Assembly: GCA_023249225.1 (NCBI GenBank)
Contig: JAHFDA010000014.1
Coordinates: 1 to 53,429, forward strand
Reading direction: 5' to 3'
DNA from: a bacterium
GTDB taxonomy: Bacteria > Margulisbacteria > Marinamargulisbacteria > JAHFDA01
DNA: 53,429 nucleotides
The notes below the pieces were generated by a model. The model did not search any database and was not told where the DNA came from. It saw only the letters and a program-made list of their open reading frames with translations. The position numbers and the translations under genes were made by a program. Positions 14,403 through 24,335 of this stretch are shown in pieces (the first letter of the stretch is position 1; each line of letters opens with the position of its first letter).

Positions 14403-17400
14403 GTGTCTAAGCGCGTAGACCTAAAAAGCATTCTCCTCATTGGTTCGGGTCCCATTGTGATCGGGCAAGCCTGCGAGTTTGACTATTCTGGTACCCAGGC
14501 TTGCAAAGCCCTTAAAAAAGAAGGCTACCGCATTATCCTGGTCAATTCCAATCCGGCTTCGATTATGACCGACCCGGAGTTTGCTGATAAAACGTACATC
14601 GAGCCCATCATTCCCGAGATACTCCGAAAAATTATCCAAAAAGAAAGGCCCGATGCCTTGCTTCCGACACTGGGCGGTCAGACAGCGCTCAATGCGGCAG
14701 TGGCGCTGTATGAAAATGGCACGCTGAAGGAATTTGGGGTCGAGCTGATTGGCGCAAGTTACGAGGCTATTAAAAAAGCCGAAGACCGTGACTTGTTTAA
14801 AAAGGCCATGCATAAGATTGGCCTTTCCATGCCCAGGAGCGGCATGGCTTACTCGGTGCAAGACGCCGAAGGCATCGCGGCAGAGATTGGTTTTCCGCTG
14901 ATTTTGCGTCCGGCCTTTACCCTGGGCGGTAGCGGTAGCGGCATCGTCTATAACCAATCTGAACTGCACGACAAGGTCAAATGGGGCCTCGATAACTCCC
15001 CCATTGGTCAGGTGCAGGTTGAACAATCGGTGCTGGGATGGAAAGAATTTGAACTTGAGGTGATGAAGGACAAGGCCGACAACTGCGTCATCATCTGCTC
15101 GATTGAAAATTTTGATCCCATGGGCGTGCATACCGGAGATTCCATTACCGTGGCTCCGGCGCAGACTCTGACCGACAAGGAATACCAGCGCCTTAGAAAC
15201 GATGCCTTTGCCGTCATACGCGAAATCGGTGTCGATACCGGCGGCTCCAACATCCAGTTTGCCATCAACCCAAAAAACGGCGATGTCATTGTCATCGAAA
15301 TGAACCCGCGCGTATCGCGTTCGTCGGCGCTGGCTTCTAAGGCCACCGGCTTTCCCATTGCTAAAATTGCCGCGCTATTGGCGGTGGGGTACACGCTCGA
15401 CGAAATTCCAAATGACATCACTCAAAAAACGCCGGCCAGTTTTGAGCCCTCCATCGATTACGTGGTCACCAAGGTGCCACGCTTTACTTTTGAAAAATTC
15501 CCTAACGCTGACAATCGCCTGGGAACGCAAATGAAATCGGTCGGCGAAACCATGGCCATTGGGCGCACGTTTAAGGAATCGCTGCAAAAGGCCTTGCGCT
15601 CGCTTGAGCGTGGCTATTCCGGCCTGGAGCCCCGCGGAGAAGAGCTCCCCGATGAGGAAATTAAACGCAAGATTATGATTCCGACGGCCCAACGCATCTT
15701 TTTTGTAGCCGAAGCCTTGCGGCGCGGAATGGCTATTGAAGAGATCTATAAGATCAGCGCGATTGATCCGTGGTTTCTTGAACAAATGAACGAAATCATT
15801 CAAATGCGGAATGCGGAATGTGGAACGCGGAATAGGTTGGAGGACTCGCCTACCCGCTTCGGCGAGGCAAGCGAGAAAAGTCACATCAAAAAATTAAAGC
15901 AGCTGGGTTTTTCGGATGTACAGTTGGCATCTTACTGGGGTTTAAACGAGGCGCAAGTCCGGCAATTGCGCCTGGCACAGGGCGTCAAACCGGTTTACAA
16001 GATGGTGGACACCTGCGCGGCGGAATTTGAATCTCAAACGCCTTACTATTACTCAACCTATGAATCCGAAGACGAGATTTTACCGACCACCAGAAAAAAA
16101 ATCATGATTCTCGGAGGCGGACCCAATCGTATTGGCCAGGGAATCGAGTTTGACTATTGCTGCGTGCACGCTTCGTTTGCATTGAGATCGCTGGGTTACG
16201 AAACCATCATGGTGAACTCAAACCCCGAAACCGTGTCCACAGACTATGACACCTCTGACCGCCTTTATTTTGAACCCCTCACTTTTGAAGACGTCATGAA
16301 CATTGTGGATGCCGAAAAACCAGACGGAGTGATCGTGCAGTTTGGCGGACAGACACCGCTTAAATTGGCGATGCCTCTCAAAAAAGCAGGCGTGCCCATC
16401 ATCGGTACTGATCCCGAGCAAATCGACGTGGCCGAAAACCGCTACTTGTTTGGTGCGCTGATCACGCGCCTTGGGATCCGCCAGCCTAAAAATGGCCTTG
16501 CGCACACGGTAGACGAGGCTCTGGGCATTGCGGCTGAAATTGGTTACCCGGTGATTGTGCGCCCGTCTTATGTGCTTGGTGGCCGGGCCATGGAAATTGT
16601 CTATGACGAAGCTGACCTTAGGCATTACATGAAGTACGCAGTAGAGGTTTCGCCCGAGCATCCAGTGCTGGTGGACGACTTTTTAGAATCTGCCATTGAA
16701 ATTGATGTGGATGCTATTTCAGATGGTCAGGATTGTGTCATTGCCGGCATTATGGAACACATCGAAGAAGCCGGTGTGCATTCTGGAGACAGCGCCTGTT
16801 TTCTGCCCACTGTCTCTATTCCCGAGGCCACGCTAGAGGACTTGCGTTGCCAGACGCGCTTGCTCGCGAAAGCACTCAAGGTGGTAGGCCTCATGAATAT
16901 TCAATATGCCCTCAAGGACGGGGACATCTATGTGCTTGAGGTCAATCCGCGTGCGTCACGCACAGTGCCCTTTGTCAGTAAAGCCACTGGGGTAGCTTGG
17001 GCCAAAATGGCAGTGCAAGTCATGGTTGGAAAAACCATTCGGGAGTTGGGGCTTAAAGAAATCATTCCCAGTTACCATTGTGTAAAAGAAGCGGTACTAC
17101 CCTTTGCCAAATTTCCGGGCACGGACCCTGTGCTGGGACCCGAGATGAAATCGACCGGAGAAACCATGGGCATTGACCCAGACCTTGGCGCAGCGTTGGC
17201 CAAGGCCGAACTGGCGGCAGGCGAGAGCATTCCTAAAACGGGTACAGCCTTTGTGAGTGTTACCGATCGCGACAAGGAATATGCGGTTGAGGTGGTCAAA
17301 CAACTGGTTGACCTGGGTTGGAAGGTAATAGCCACCGCAGGCACCTCGGAATTCTTAAAAACCCGGCAGATTCCGGTTGAAACTGTGCTTAAGGTGCACG

Positions 17401-17669
17401 AAGGCCGCCCCAATATCACCGATCACATTAATAATGGCCAGGTGCAACTGATCATCAATACGCCCGTTGGCAAGGGATCCAAAATTGACGATACCTACAT
17501 TCGCAAGGCCGCCTTAAAGAAAAAAGTATTCATGTTGACCACGCTGTCTGCCGCCCGTGCCATGGTGCGGGCCATCGAGGCGCTGCAAAAGTCTGAACTC
17601 AAGATCATGGCGCTTCAGGATCATTATGTAAGCCTTAGAGAGCCATGGATGAATGGCGTACGCACGTAA
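14403..17669 (+). CDS. carB: carbamoyl-phosphate synthase large subunit
   Basis: A 1,088-residue enzyme that makes carbamoyl phosphate for pyrimidine and arginine synthesis. It has two homologous ATP-grasp halves: the first from [21 protein letters not shown]-type start through [18 protein letters not shown], the second from [19 protein letters not shown] to [18 protein letters not shown], then a C-terminal MGS-like allosteric domain (HEGRPNI). GTG at 14403 gives the usual N-terminus. The linker between halves (residues about 468-491) is made of a 7-bp tandem repeat plus a palindromic segment rather than conserved sequence. No carA in the window. Confidence 0.97.
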   Translation: MSKRVDLKSILLIGSGPIVIGQACEFDYSGTQACKALKKEGYRIILVNSNPASIMTDPEFADKTYIEPIIPEILRKIIQKERPDALLPTLGGQTALNAAVALYENGTLKEFGVELIGASYEAIKKAEDRDLFKKAMHKIGLSMPRSGMAYSVQDAEGIAAEIGFPLILRPAFTLGGSGSGIVYNQSELHDKVKWGLDNSPIGQVQVEQSVLGWKEFELEVMKDKADNCVIICSIENFDPMGVHTGDSITVAPAQTLTDKEYQRLRNDAFAVIREIGVDTGGSNIQFAINPKNGDVIVIEMNPRVSRSSALASKATGFPIAKIAALLAVGYTLDEIPNDITQKTPASFEPSIDYVVTKVPRFTFEKFPNADNRLGTQMKSVGETMAIGRTFKESLQKALRSLERGYSGLEPRGEELPDEEIKRKIMIPTAQRIFFVAEALRRGMAIEEIYKISAIDPWFLEQMNEIIQMRNAECGTRNRLEDSPTRFGEASEKSHIKKLKQLGFSDVQLASYWGLNEAQVRQLRLAQGVKPVYKMVDTCAAEFESQTPYYYSTYESEDEILPTTRKKIMILGGGPNRIGQGIEFDYCCVHASFALRSLGYETIMVNSNPETVSTDYDTSDRLYFEPLTFEDVMNIVDAEKPDGVIVQFGGQTPLKLAMPLKKAGVPIIGTDPEQIDVAENRYLFGALITRLGIRQPKNGLAHTVDEALGIAAEIGYPVIVRPSYVLGGRAMEIVYDEADLRHYMKYAVEVSPEHPVLVDDFLESAIEIDVDAISDGQDCVIAGIMEHIEEAGVHSGDSACFLPTVSIPEATLEDLRCQTRLLAKALKVVGLMNIQYALKDGDIYVLEVNPRASRTVPFVSKATGVAWAKMAVQVMVGKTIRELGLKEIIPSYHCVKEAVLPFAKFPGTDPVLGPEMKSTGETMGIDPDLGAALAKAELAAGESIPKTGTAFVSVTDRDKEYAVEVVKQLVDLGWKVIATAGTSEFLKTRQIPVETVLKVHEGRPNITDHINNGQVQLIINTPVGKGSKIDDTYIRKAALKKKVFMLTTLSAARAMVRAIEALQKSELKIMALQDHYVSLREPWMNGVRT
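15804..15875 (+). repeat. repeat and palindrome embedded in carB
   Basis: Four 7-bp units (ATGCGGA, ATGCGGA, ATGTGGA, ACGCGGA) occupy 15804-15831. They are followed by nested inverted repeats: CTCGCC (15845-15850) with GGCGAG (15861-15866), and CGCTT (15855-15859) with AAGCG (15869-15873). Both are in frame and translated as the CarB interdomain linker. Confidence 0.8.
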
Positions 17670-17688
17670 AGACGTGCACAATAAAGCT

Positions 17689-18345
17689 ATGACCGTACAC
17701 AAACGTGTGAGGGGTATGGTTTACACTTTGCTTTGCTTGCTCTGGGCAAGTCCCTTAGGGGCGTTTGGGGAATCACCGTTTGAAATGTGGAAAACCGATC
17801 CATCGACTTTGGCGGTGGAACAAGACCCGTTTATCGAAGAAATGCTGCTGCGGGATCGCTATTCTGTACGCGGTCACGTGGCTCCAGGCGACAAAGCGCT
17901 GCTTTTAGAAAGTTCTTATATGACCTGGTATACCGAGGCCCTGGCAAAAGCCTGGGCCGACAATCAGGCTCAAATTCAACATTGGTCAGATGAAAATCGC
18001 GAAAAAGTTCAGCGTCGCGACCTGGCCTTAAACAGCCGTTTTTTGATTTTTCATGCTTACTTAGAGGCCAACCCGCGTGTCTTTGGGCAAAGTTCTAAAA
18101 TCGAGCAACGTGTCACCGCCCAACTTTCGGATGAACTTGGCAACGTGTACGAAGCCGTTGAAGTCCGGGCAGGCGAAGACAGCGGAGGCTGGGGTATACG
18201 GGGGATCCCCACCCTCACCCTACTGTTTTATGCCCAGGACCCACGCACTGGCGAAAACCTGATTGCCACTCGCCGCTGGCTGAATGTGGCCCTGTTGATT
18301 GACGGCAGCCGATACTATTTTGATTTTCCGGTGCAGGGAGGCTAA
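17689..18345 (+). CDS. exported protein of unknown function
   Basis: A 218-residue protein with a signal peptide (basic MTVHKRVRG, hydrophobic VYTLLCLLWASPLGAF, probable cleavage after GAFG). The mature part has a helical half (residues 60-130) and a beta half (VTAQLSDELGNVYEAVEV, LTLLFYAQDP, YYFDFPV). I do not recognise the family. ATG at 17689 was preferred to an upstream codon at 17653 because it starts the signal peptide and clears the carB end by 19 nt. dnaE follows 22 nt downstream but has its own promoter-like box. Confidence 0.7.
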   Translation: MTVHKRVRGMVYTLLCLLWASPLGAFGESPFEMWKTDPSTLAVEQDPFIEEMLLRDRYSVRGHVAPGDKALLLESSYMTWYTEALAKAWADNQAQIQHWSDENREKVQRRDLALNSRFLIFHAYLEANPRVFGQSSKIEQRVTAQLSDELGNVYEAVEVRAGEDSGGWGIRGIPTLTLLFYAQDPRTGENLIATRRWLNVALLIDGSRYYFDFPVQGG

Positions 18346-18350
18346 ATCGG

Positions 18351-18361
18351 TATAATAAGAT
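18351..18361 (+). promoter_or_regulatory. -10 region of dnaE
   Basis: TATAAT at 18351-18356 and the overlapping TAAGAT at 18356-18361 lie 11 and 6 nt before the dnaE ATG. Transcription from either would give almost no 5' leader. No Shine-Dalgarno is visible in between. Confidence 0.45.
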
Positions 18362-18367
18362 CCCCGC

Positions 18368-21300
18368 ATGACCCTGCCTAAGGATTTCTGCCACTTGCAG
18401 GTGCATTCCGAGCGCTCGTTGCTCGACGCCACCGTACGTATCCCTGATTTATGTAAACAAAGCGCCGAACTCGGCATGACCGCAGTGGCGCTGACTGACA
18501 TGGGCAATTTTTATGGGGCGGTGGAATTTTACCGCGAAGCTAAAAAGGCGGGCGTTAAACCCATCTTTGGTTGCGAGGTCAATGTGGCCGCACGCACGCA
18601 TAAGGACAAGGAACCCTACCTGGACAAAAAAACCACGCGCCTGGTGTTACTGGCCCAGAATCAAAAGGGTTATCAAAACCTGATTAAATTAATCTCGCGC
18701 TCACATCTGGAGGGATTTTATTACCGGCCACGGGTGGATCTTGATCTGCTGGCGACATATTCCGAAGGTATTTTTTGTCTTTCGGGCGGTTTAAATGGAC
18801 ATATTCCTGCTGCCATCTTGCAACGGCAGCCCGATGAGTTGGTACTCCAAAAGGTTCAGGCGCTTAAAGATATTTATGGCAAGCACTTTTATCTGCAAAT
18901 TAACCACCATCAAATACCCGACCAGAATCTTTGGGTGGCCAAGGTCATTGAGCTTTCGAAAAAGTTGCGCCTGCCCCTGGTGCTCACCAACGATGTTTAT
19001 TACCTTAAGCAAGAAGATGCCGAGGCCTACGATGCCCTGGTATGCATTGGCGCAGGCAAACTGCTAAGCGATCCCATGCGTTTTCGGCTGATGAGCGATC
19101 AGTACTACCTTAAGTCTCCCGCTGAAATGGCCAAACTTTTTCCGGACCTGCCCGAGGCCTACGAGAATACACTCAAAATTTCTGACCATTGCGTGGTGGA
19201 TCTCAATCTTAACGTCACCTTGCTGCCCCGTTTTGAGGTTCCCAAAGGCGAAAACGAGGCGTCTTACCTTAATAAACTTGCAGCAGAGGGTCTGGGTCGG
19301 CGTTACAATCCGGTGACTCCGGCCTTGCAAGATCGGCTACATTACGAGTTGTCAGTGATCGAAAAAATGGGTTATGCCGCTTATTTTTTAATCGTGCATG
19401 ACTTTATTCAATGGGCCAAAGGCCGTGACATCCCCGTTGGCCCTGGCCGCGGCAGTGCCGCCGGCAGTCTGGTGGCTTATGCCTTAGGCATTACGGACAT
19501 TGACCCCCTGCGCTATCACTTGTTGTTTGAACGCTTTTTAAATCCGGATCGCGTCAGCATGCCCGATATTGATGTTGATTTTTGTATTCGTCGGCGCCAG
19601 GAAGTCCTTGATTACGTGGCAAAAAAATATGGCAGTGACCACGTGGCGCAAATTATTACCTTTGGCACCATGGCCTCGCGGGCAGCCATCCGCGATGTGG
19701 GTCGTGTGATGGATGTGCCGCTTGCGCTGGTGGATAAAGTGGCCAAGCTGATTCCGGTACACCAGGGCAAACCGATGGAGCTTGCAACAGCGCGACAGGA
19801 TGTTCCCGAGCTTAAAGAAATTTTGGCAGCTGATAAATCCATTGCAAAATTATTTGACCTGGCCGAAAAACTAGAGGGGCTTTCGCGCCATGCCGGAACA
19901 CATGCCGCTGGCGTGGTGATCTCCAAGGATCCGCTCGATGACATTGTTCCGCGATCGATTAGCCGTTCTGACAATGAACATCAAATTGTCACTCAATTTC
20001 CCATGGGTGACCTGGAAGCCATTGGACTTTTAAAAATGGACTTTCTGGGATTGCGCAATCTAACCATGATGGGCGAAACCCTGACATTGATTAAACGCAA
20101 CCACAATAAAGAAATCGATCTAACCCGGATTTTATTGGATGACGCCGAAACATACAAGCTGCTGCAATCGGGACGTTCGGTCGGCATATTTCAGCTTGAA
20201 TCGAGCGGTATGCAGCAACTGATGGTTGACCTTAAACCCGAAAATTTTGAAGATATCGTTGCCCTTTTGGCGCTTTATCGGCCTGGGCCGCTGGGTTCGG
20301 GCATGGTGTCGGAATTTATTTCAAACAAACACGGCCGTACGGCAGCCCATTATCTGTTGCCGGAACTGCAGCCCGTTCTAAAGGAAACCCATGGGCTGAT
20401 TTTGTATCAGGAACAGGTGATGCAGATTGCTTCAGTCATCGCCGGGTTTACTTTGGGTCAGGCCGACATGATGCGCCGCGCCATGGGAAAAAAGAAAAAA
20501 GAAGAAATGGCTAAACTTGAAAAGAATTTTATCGATGGCGCCATGTCCAAGGGATTCCAGGCCCAAAAAGCCAAGACCATCTTTGAACTGTGTGCCAAAT
20601 TTGCCGAGTATGGTTTTAATAAGTCGCACTCGGCGGCCTATGCCATGATTTCGTACCAGACTGCCTACCTAAAAACCAATTACCCACTGGAGTATATGGC
20701 GGCTTTGCTGACCTCGACGCTGGGTTCCATGGACCGCGTGACCACCTACATCAACGAATGCCGCGAACTTGATATTGATATCCTGTCGCCAGATATCAAC
20801 GAGTCCTGGGTAGACTTTAGCGTTGAAAACGGCAGCATTCGTTTTGGTCTGGGGGCCATTAAAAACGTGGGTCAGGCGGTCATCGAAACGATCTTGCGTG
20901 TCCGCAGCGAAAAGGGTGCTTTTCAGTCGCTCGCTGATTTTTGCCGCAAGGTCGACCTACGCGTGGTCAACAAACGCGTACTTGAAAGCCTGGTGAAAGC
21001 TGGATGTTTTGATGTCTTTGGGCGGCGGGCGCAACTGATGGCAGTGCTTGATGACACCGTAGAACACGCCGTACGCGATGCCAAAGAAAAAGCGACCGGG
21101 CAGGCCTCGCTCTTTGAACTCATGAGCGGTTCTGCGGCCCAAACCGAGCACTGGCACAACCAGCTATTGCCAGATGTGCCCGACTGGGATCTTAAACAAA
21201 AGCTCAAGTATGAAAAAGAGCTCCTGGGCCTGTATATCTCTGGCCATCCGCTTGAACACATCAAGGACATGCTTCAAAAACAGACCAATGCCACCACGCA

Positions 21301-21796
21301 AAGCCTTGAGAACCTAAACGACGGGGCCAAACTTGTGATTGGAGGCATCATTCAAAATACCCGCAAGGTGATTACCCGCAGCTCGCAAAAACCCATGTTG
21401 TTTGCAACGCTCGAAGACATGCAGGGCAGCGTGGAATTAGTGGTTTTTCCAGGAAAAGCCTACGATACTTGCAGCGACTTTATCCGCGATGACGGTTGCG
21501 TGATTGTCGAAGGCATCCTTAAAAAAGAAGCTGCCAACCCAAAAGTGTTGGTAGACGCCGTACGGATCTTTGACCTGCCTGGTCAAACCATCAACATTGA
21601 GCTTGGCAGTGAGGATGTCATCAGGCTCAACGACATCCATATACTGATGCTGGAGCACCGCGGACAAAATCCGGTGGTCTTTCACTACAACGGGCAAAAA
21701 ATTCAGTCCGGGCAGGCACATTGGGTCAGTTCTGATGAGATTTTTATTAGTAAATTAGAAGCACTCATTGGCCACGGCAAAGTTTGGGCGGCGTAA
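18368..21796 (+). CDS. dnaE: DNA polymerase III alpha subunit
   Basis: A 1,142-residue replicative polymerase of the DnaE1 type. Order: PHP domain (HLQVHSERSLLDA), polymerase core with GPGRGSAAGS, catalytic D400 and D402 in PDIDVDF and D558 in KMDFLGLR, then fingers and the tandem HhH region (FGLGAIKNVG), and a C-terminal OB fold (VIGGIIQNTRKV). Positions agree with E. coli D401, D403 and D555. Two PHP metal-ligand histidines are replaced (HLH to HLQ, TDH to TDM), so this domain is probably catalytically dead, as in E. coli, and proofreading would need a DnaQ-type exonuclease. Ends 15 nt from a convergent SGNH gene. Confidence 0.97.
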   Translation: MTLPKDFCHLQVHSERSLLDATVRIPDLCKQSAELGMTAVALTDMGNFYGAVEFYREAKKAGVKPIFGCEVNVAARTHKDKEPYLDKKTTRLVLLAQNQKGYQNLIKLISRSHLEGFYYRPRVDLDLLATYSEGIFCLSGGLNGHIPAAILQRQPDELVLQKVQALKDIYGKHFYLQINHHQIPDQNLWVAKVIELSKKLRLPLVLTNDVYYLKQEDAEAYDALVCIGAGKLLSDPMRFRLMSDQYYLKSPAEMAKLFPDLPEAYENTLKISDHCVVDLNLNVTLLPRFEVPKGENEASYLNKLAAEGLGRRYNPVTPALQDRLHYELSVIEKMGYAAYFLIVHDFIQWAKGRDIPVGPGRGSAAGSLVAYALGITDIDPLRYHLLFERFLNPDRVSMPDIDVDFCIRRRQEVLDYVAKKYGSDHVAQIITFGTMASRAAIRDVGRVMDVPLALVDKVAKLIPVHQGKPMELATARQDVPELKEILAADKSIAKLFDLAEKLEGLSRHAGTHAAGVVISKDPLDDIVPRSISRSDNEHQIVTQFPMGDLEAIGLLKMDFLGLRNLTMMGETLTLIKRNHNKEIDLTRILLDDAETYKLLQSGRSVGIFQLESSGMQQLMVDLKPENFEDIVALLALYRPGPLGSGMVSEFISNKHGRTAAHYLLPELQPVLKETHGLILYQEQVMQIASVIAGFTLGQADMMRRAMGKKKKEEMAKLEKNFIDGAMSKGFQAQKAKTIFELCAKFAEYGFNKSHSAAYAMISYQTAYLKTNYPLEYMAALLTSTLGSMDRVTTYINECRELDIDILSPDINESWVDFSVENGSIRFGLGAIKNVGQAVIETILRVRSEKGAFQSLADFCRKVDLRVVNKRVLESLVKAGCFDVFGRRAQLMAVLDDTVEHAVRDAKEKATGQASLFELMSGSAAQTEHWHNQLLPDVPDWDLKQKLKYEKELLGLYISGHPLEHIKDMLQKQTNATTQSLENLNDGAKLVIGGIIQNTRKVITRSSQKPMLFATLEDMQGSVELVVFPGKAYDTCSDFIRDDGCVIVEGILKKEAANPKVLVDAVRIFDLPGQTINIELGSEDVIRLNDIHILMLEHRGQNPVVFHYNGQKIQSGQAHWVSSDEIFISKLEALIGHGKVWAA

Positions 21797-21811
21797 TCCA
21801 GATTATTCGCG

Positions 21812-22897
21812 TCACATCAACTGGTAAAAGAAGCCCGGAACAATCACATAGTCTTTAGGCAGTATGGCCGGCAAAAATGGCGTGACACCGCTGTCCTTAA
21901 ATTGCAGGCTTTTTGCCAGCAGGGGTCCTAAAATTTCTGAAAAAGTTTCGGCACCCTGGGCATTGAGGTGTTCAAGGTCCTGGTAAAGAGCCTTTTGTTT
22001 AAAGACCGGATAAGTTTCGGGCCCCATTTCAATCAGCGGCACTTTTAAGAACCAGGCACATTCACGCAAGGCCGCTAAATGAAACGATTCATCCGGCCGC
22101 AGCCCGGGATCTTGACGCTGCTCACGGTAGCTTGGGCCGATGCAAAAGACCACCGCAATGTTTTTTTGGCGGGCTTGTTTTACAAAATCGATCAGTTGTT
22201 TGACAGTGTACAAGTCAAGTTCTGAACGCATCTGCCACTCTGCTTCGATAGGTTGGGAACCCAGGTTGCCACCCAGCGGAACAAATCCGGCTATGGCGGA
22301 ATCTGTCTCTGGAAGCAGTGTGGGCAGCTGTCCGTTGTAGCAAAACGTCTTGAACAAAGCCAGCCGGACAAGTTTTTTCCAATGCAGCTTCCACGTGTTT
22401 TTAAGGTGCGAACCCCATTCGATGCCATCCATAACATGCGGCGCGTATCCCGGCATGCGCAGGTATTCTCGCCAGCCATAAGTCAGCAGCATGTCTTGGA
22501 TGGCTGAACTTTCTGCCATGTAAGGCCTTAAGGCCGCCAGGCGAACATAGCGAAAATCTTTATCCATCAGGTCATTTAAATTTAAATTGACGACATAAAG
22601 TTTGGGTTGATCTATTTGTTCAAGCAAATTCGACAAGCCCCTTAAATACAGGATGCCCTGACCCTCTGCACCAGCATTAAAAAAAGTTAATCCACAGTGT
22701 TTTTTTAGGATGCCGGGGTGATAATGATGTTTGGCACGCGAGTCTCCAAAAATATAAGCATCGGCGTGGGCACGCCGGGCCAGGCTGATATCGTCATGAC
22801 TGACCCGAACGTATGAAAACGACAACCCCTGGCTTATGCCACGATCCAGGGCTAACAAACCTGTTAGAAAAGCCAGTGTCGCGATGAACCATCGCAC
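21812..22897 (-). CDS. SGNH/DUF1574-like membrane-anchored protein, paralogue 1
   Basis: A 361-residue protein with one N-terminal membrane helix (WFIATLAFLTGLLAL) and an SGNH-hydrolase-like domain. Block I is FGDSRAKHHY with the expected nucleophile Ser; the C-terminal block is DLEHLNAQGA, giving the D-x-x-H pair. NAGAEGQG and VVNLNLNDLM are shared with the paralogue at 24336. Such proteins often act with MBOAT transporters to put acyl groups on extracytoplasmic polymers, as AlgJ/AlgX or DltD do. It starts 11 nt after the MBOAT gene. The polymer is unknown. Confidence 0.78.
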   Translation of the reverse strand: MRWFIATLAFLTGLLALDRGISQGLSFSYVRVSHDDISLARRAHADAYIFGDSRAKHHYHPGILKKHCGLTFFNAGAEGQGILYLRGLSNLLEQIDQPKLYVVNLNLNDLMDKDFRYVRLAALRPYMAESSAIQDMLLTYGWREYLRMPGYAPHVMDGIEWGSHLKNTWKLHWKKLVRLALFKTFCYNGQLPTLLPETDSAIAGFVPLGGNLGSQPIEAEWQMRSELDLYTVKQLIDFVKQARQKNIAVVFCIGPSYREQRQDPGLRPDESFHLAALRECAWFLKVPLIEMGPETYPVFKQKALYQDLEHLNAQGAETFSEILGPLLAKSLQFKDSGVTPFLPAILPKDYVIVPGFFYQLM

Positions 22898-22908
22898 CGA
22901 AGATCGCC

Positions 22909-24300
22909 TTAAAATTGAAAGTAAATAAACTGGGCGCCTTTTTCAACGCCAAAAAGAATAATCAAAAATATAAACGCGTAGGCATAGGCGAATTTGGCGT
23001 AAATGGGGCTTTTTTTAAAGATGCCCGACACATCTAGTTTAAATTCCTGCAGAATCTCGACCAGTAAAAGAATGGCAAGCCCGATACCAAAATTAAAAAA
23101 GATCGACGGATTCATCTGAAAGGGTCCCTGGAAGGCAAGCAGTTTATGGATGGCTAATTTTAAGTCGGCCATATCCTTGACTCTAAAAATCAGCCAACTG
23201 AAAAGCACCAGATGAAAGGTGATCAAAATTCCGACCAGGCGCAGTCCGGGAATGCTTGGAATGTGTAAGCGTTCAAGAGCTGCTGTTTTAAGCTTAGAAA
23301 GCGCCAGCAACACCCCGTGATAAAAGCCCCAAAGAATAAAAGTCCAGTTGGCCCCATGCCACAGACCCCCCAACACCATCGTGATGAGCAGATTGACATA
23401 GGTTCTGACTTTTCCCTTGCGGTTTCCGCCCAGCGGGATATACAGGTAATCCTTGAGCCAGGTAGACAGCGAAATGTGCCAGCGCCGCCAAAATTCCACG
23501 ATGTTTTCGGCAAAATAAGGCCGGTTAAAATTAAGCATCAGGTCAAAACCAAGCATTTTGGCGCAACCACGCGCAATGTCACTATAGCCCGAAAAATCGC
23601 AGTAAATCTGAATCGCAAACAAATACATCCCCACCAAAATGGCCTGCCCCTCATACCCCGGAATATTGTTAAAAATCTGGTCCACGTACACAGCACAACG
23701 GTCCGCAATGACTACTTTTTTCATAAAACCCCACAGCATCAATTGAAAGCCGACCGCAAATTTTTCGGGGTTAAAGCGGCCCCCGGCCTTAAGTTGTGGT
23801 AACAGGTTTCCCGGACGCTCAATGGGGCCCGCCACAAGCTGCGGAAAGAAAGTAATAAAAAGCACAAAATAAAAAGGATTCTTTTCGGCGGGCACGGTTC
23901 CACGGTAAACATCAATCGTGTAAGACATGGCCTGGAAGACATAAAACGAGATGCCAATGGGCAGGACAAACTGATGCACCGGAGGCAGATGGCCAACCGA
24001 AGTAATAAAGAAGTTGGCGTACTTAAAGAAAGCCAGAATGCTTAGGTTGCTTAAAATGCTGATACCTACCAGGGTACGGCGCTGTGCTGCCGATTCTTTA
24101 AACGTGGCAATTCCGAGACAGCAACAATAATCGATCATGGTGGTAAACAAAAGCAAAAACAAGTACTGCCACTTCCAATATCCGTAAAAGAAAAGACTGG
24201 CTGGCAATAACAACGCCCAACGCCAGCGCAATGGAATGACCCAATGCAGCAGAAAGACCGCTGTAAAAAAGATTAGATAATCGATCGAATTAAAAACCAT
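22909..24300 (-). CDS. MBOAT-family O-acyltransferase (AlgI/DltB-like)
   Basis: A 463-residue integral membrane acyltransferase with about ten helices. Family signs: SFYVFQAMSYTIDVYRG, FFPQLVAGPIERP, CDFSGYSDIARGCA, FWRRWHISLSTWLKDYLY, IPLGGNRKG and the catalytic histidine in GGLWHGANW. AlgI-type enzymes pass acyl groups across the inner membrane to a periplasmic acyltransferase that decorates a polysaccharide or teichoic acid. It is flanked on both sides by genes for related SGNH proteins (11 and 35 nt away), which makes the three a likely transfer complex. Confidence 0.93.
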   Translation of the reverse strand: MVFNSIDYLIFFTAVFLLHWVIPLRWRWALLLPASLFFYGYWKWQYLFLLLFTTMIDYCCCLGIATFKESAAQRRTLVGISILSNLSILAFFKYANFFITSVGHLPPVHQFVLPIGISFYVFQAMSYTIDVYRGTVPAEKNPFYFVLFITFFPQLVAGPIERPGNLLPQLKAGGRFNPEKFAVGFQLMLWGFMKKVVIADRCAVYVDQIFNNIPGYEGQAILVGMYLFAIQIYCDFSGYSDIARGCAKMLGFDLMLNFNRPYFAENIVEFWRRWHISLSTWLKDYLYIPLGGNRKGKVRTYVNLLITMVLGGLWHGANWTFILWGFYHGVLLALSKLKTAALERLHIPSIPGLRLVGILITFHLVLFSWLIFRVKDMADLKLAIHKLLAFQGPFQMNPSIFFNFGIGLAILLLVEILQEFKLDVSGIFKKSPIYAKFAYAYAFIFLIILFGVEKGAQFIYFQF

Positions 24301-24335
24301 GGGTTCTCAAGTATCATAGAAATTTCTGCTTAAAT

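Noticed and set aside
14421-15131. A 236-codon open frame on the minus strand inside carB
   Set aside because: It lies wholly antisense to a conserved enzyme, is His/Arg/Phe-rich in the manner of an antisense frame and has no recognisable domain or ribosome site.
15804-15880. Frameshift in carB at the repeat tract
   Set aside because: The frame is continuous across the tract and both halves of the enzyme are complete; it is an in-frame linker.
23317-23802. A 161-codon plus-strand open frame inside the MBOAT gene
   Set aside because: Antisense shadow of a conserved membrane protein; no ribosome site and no domain.
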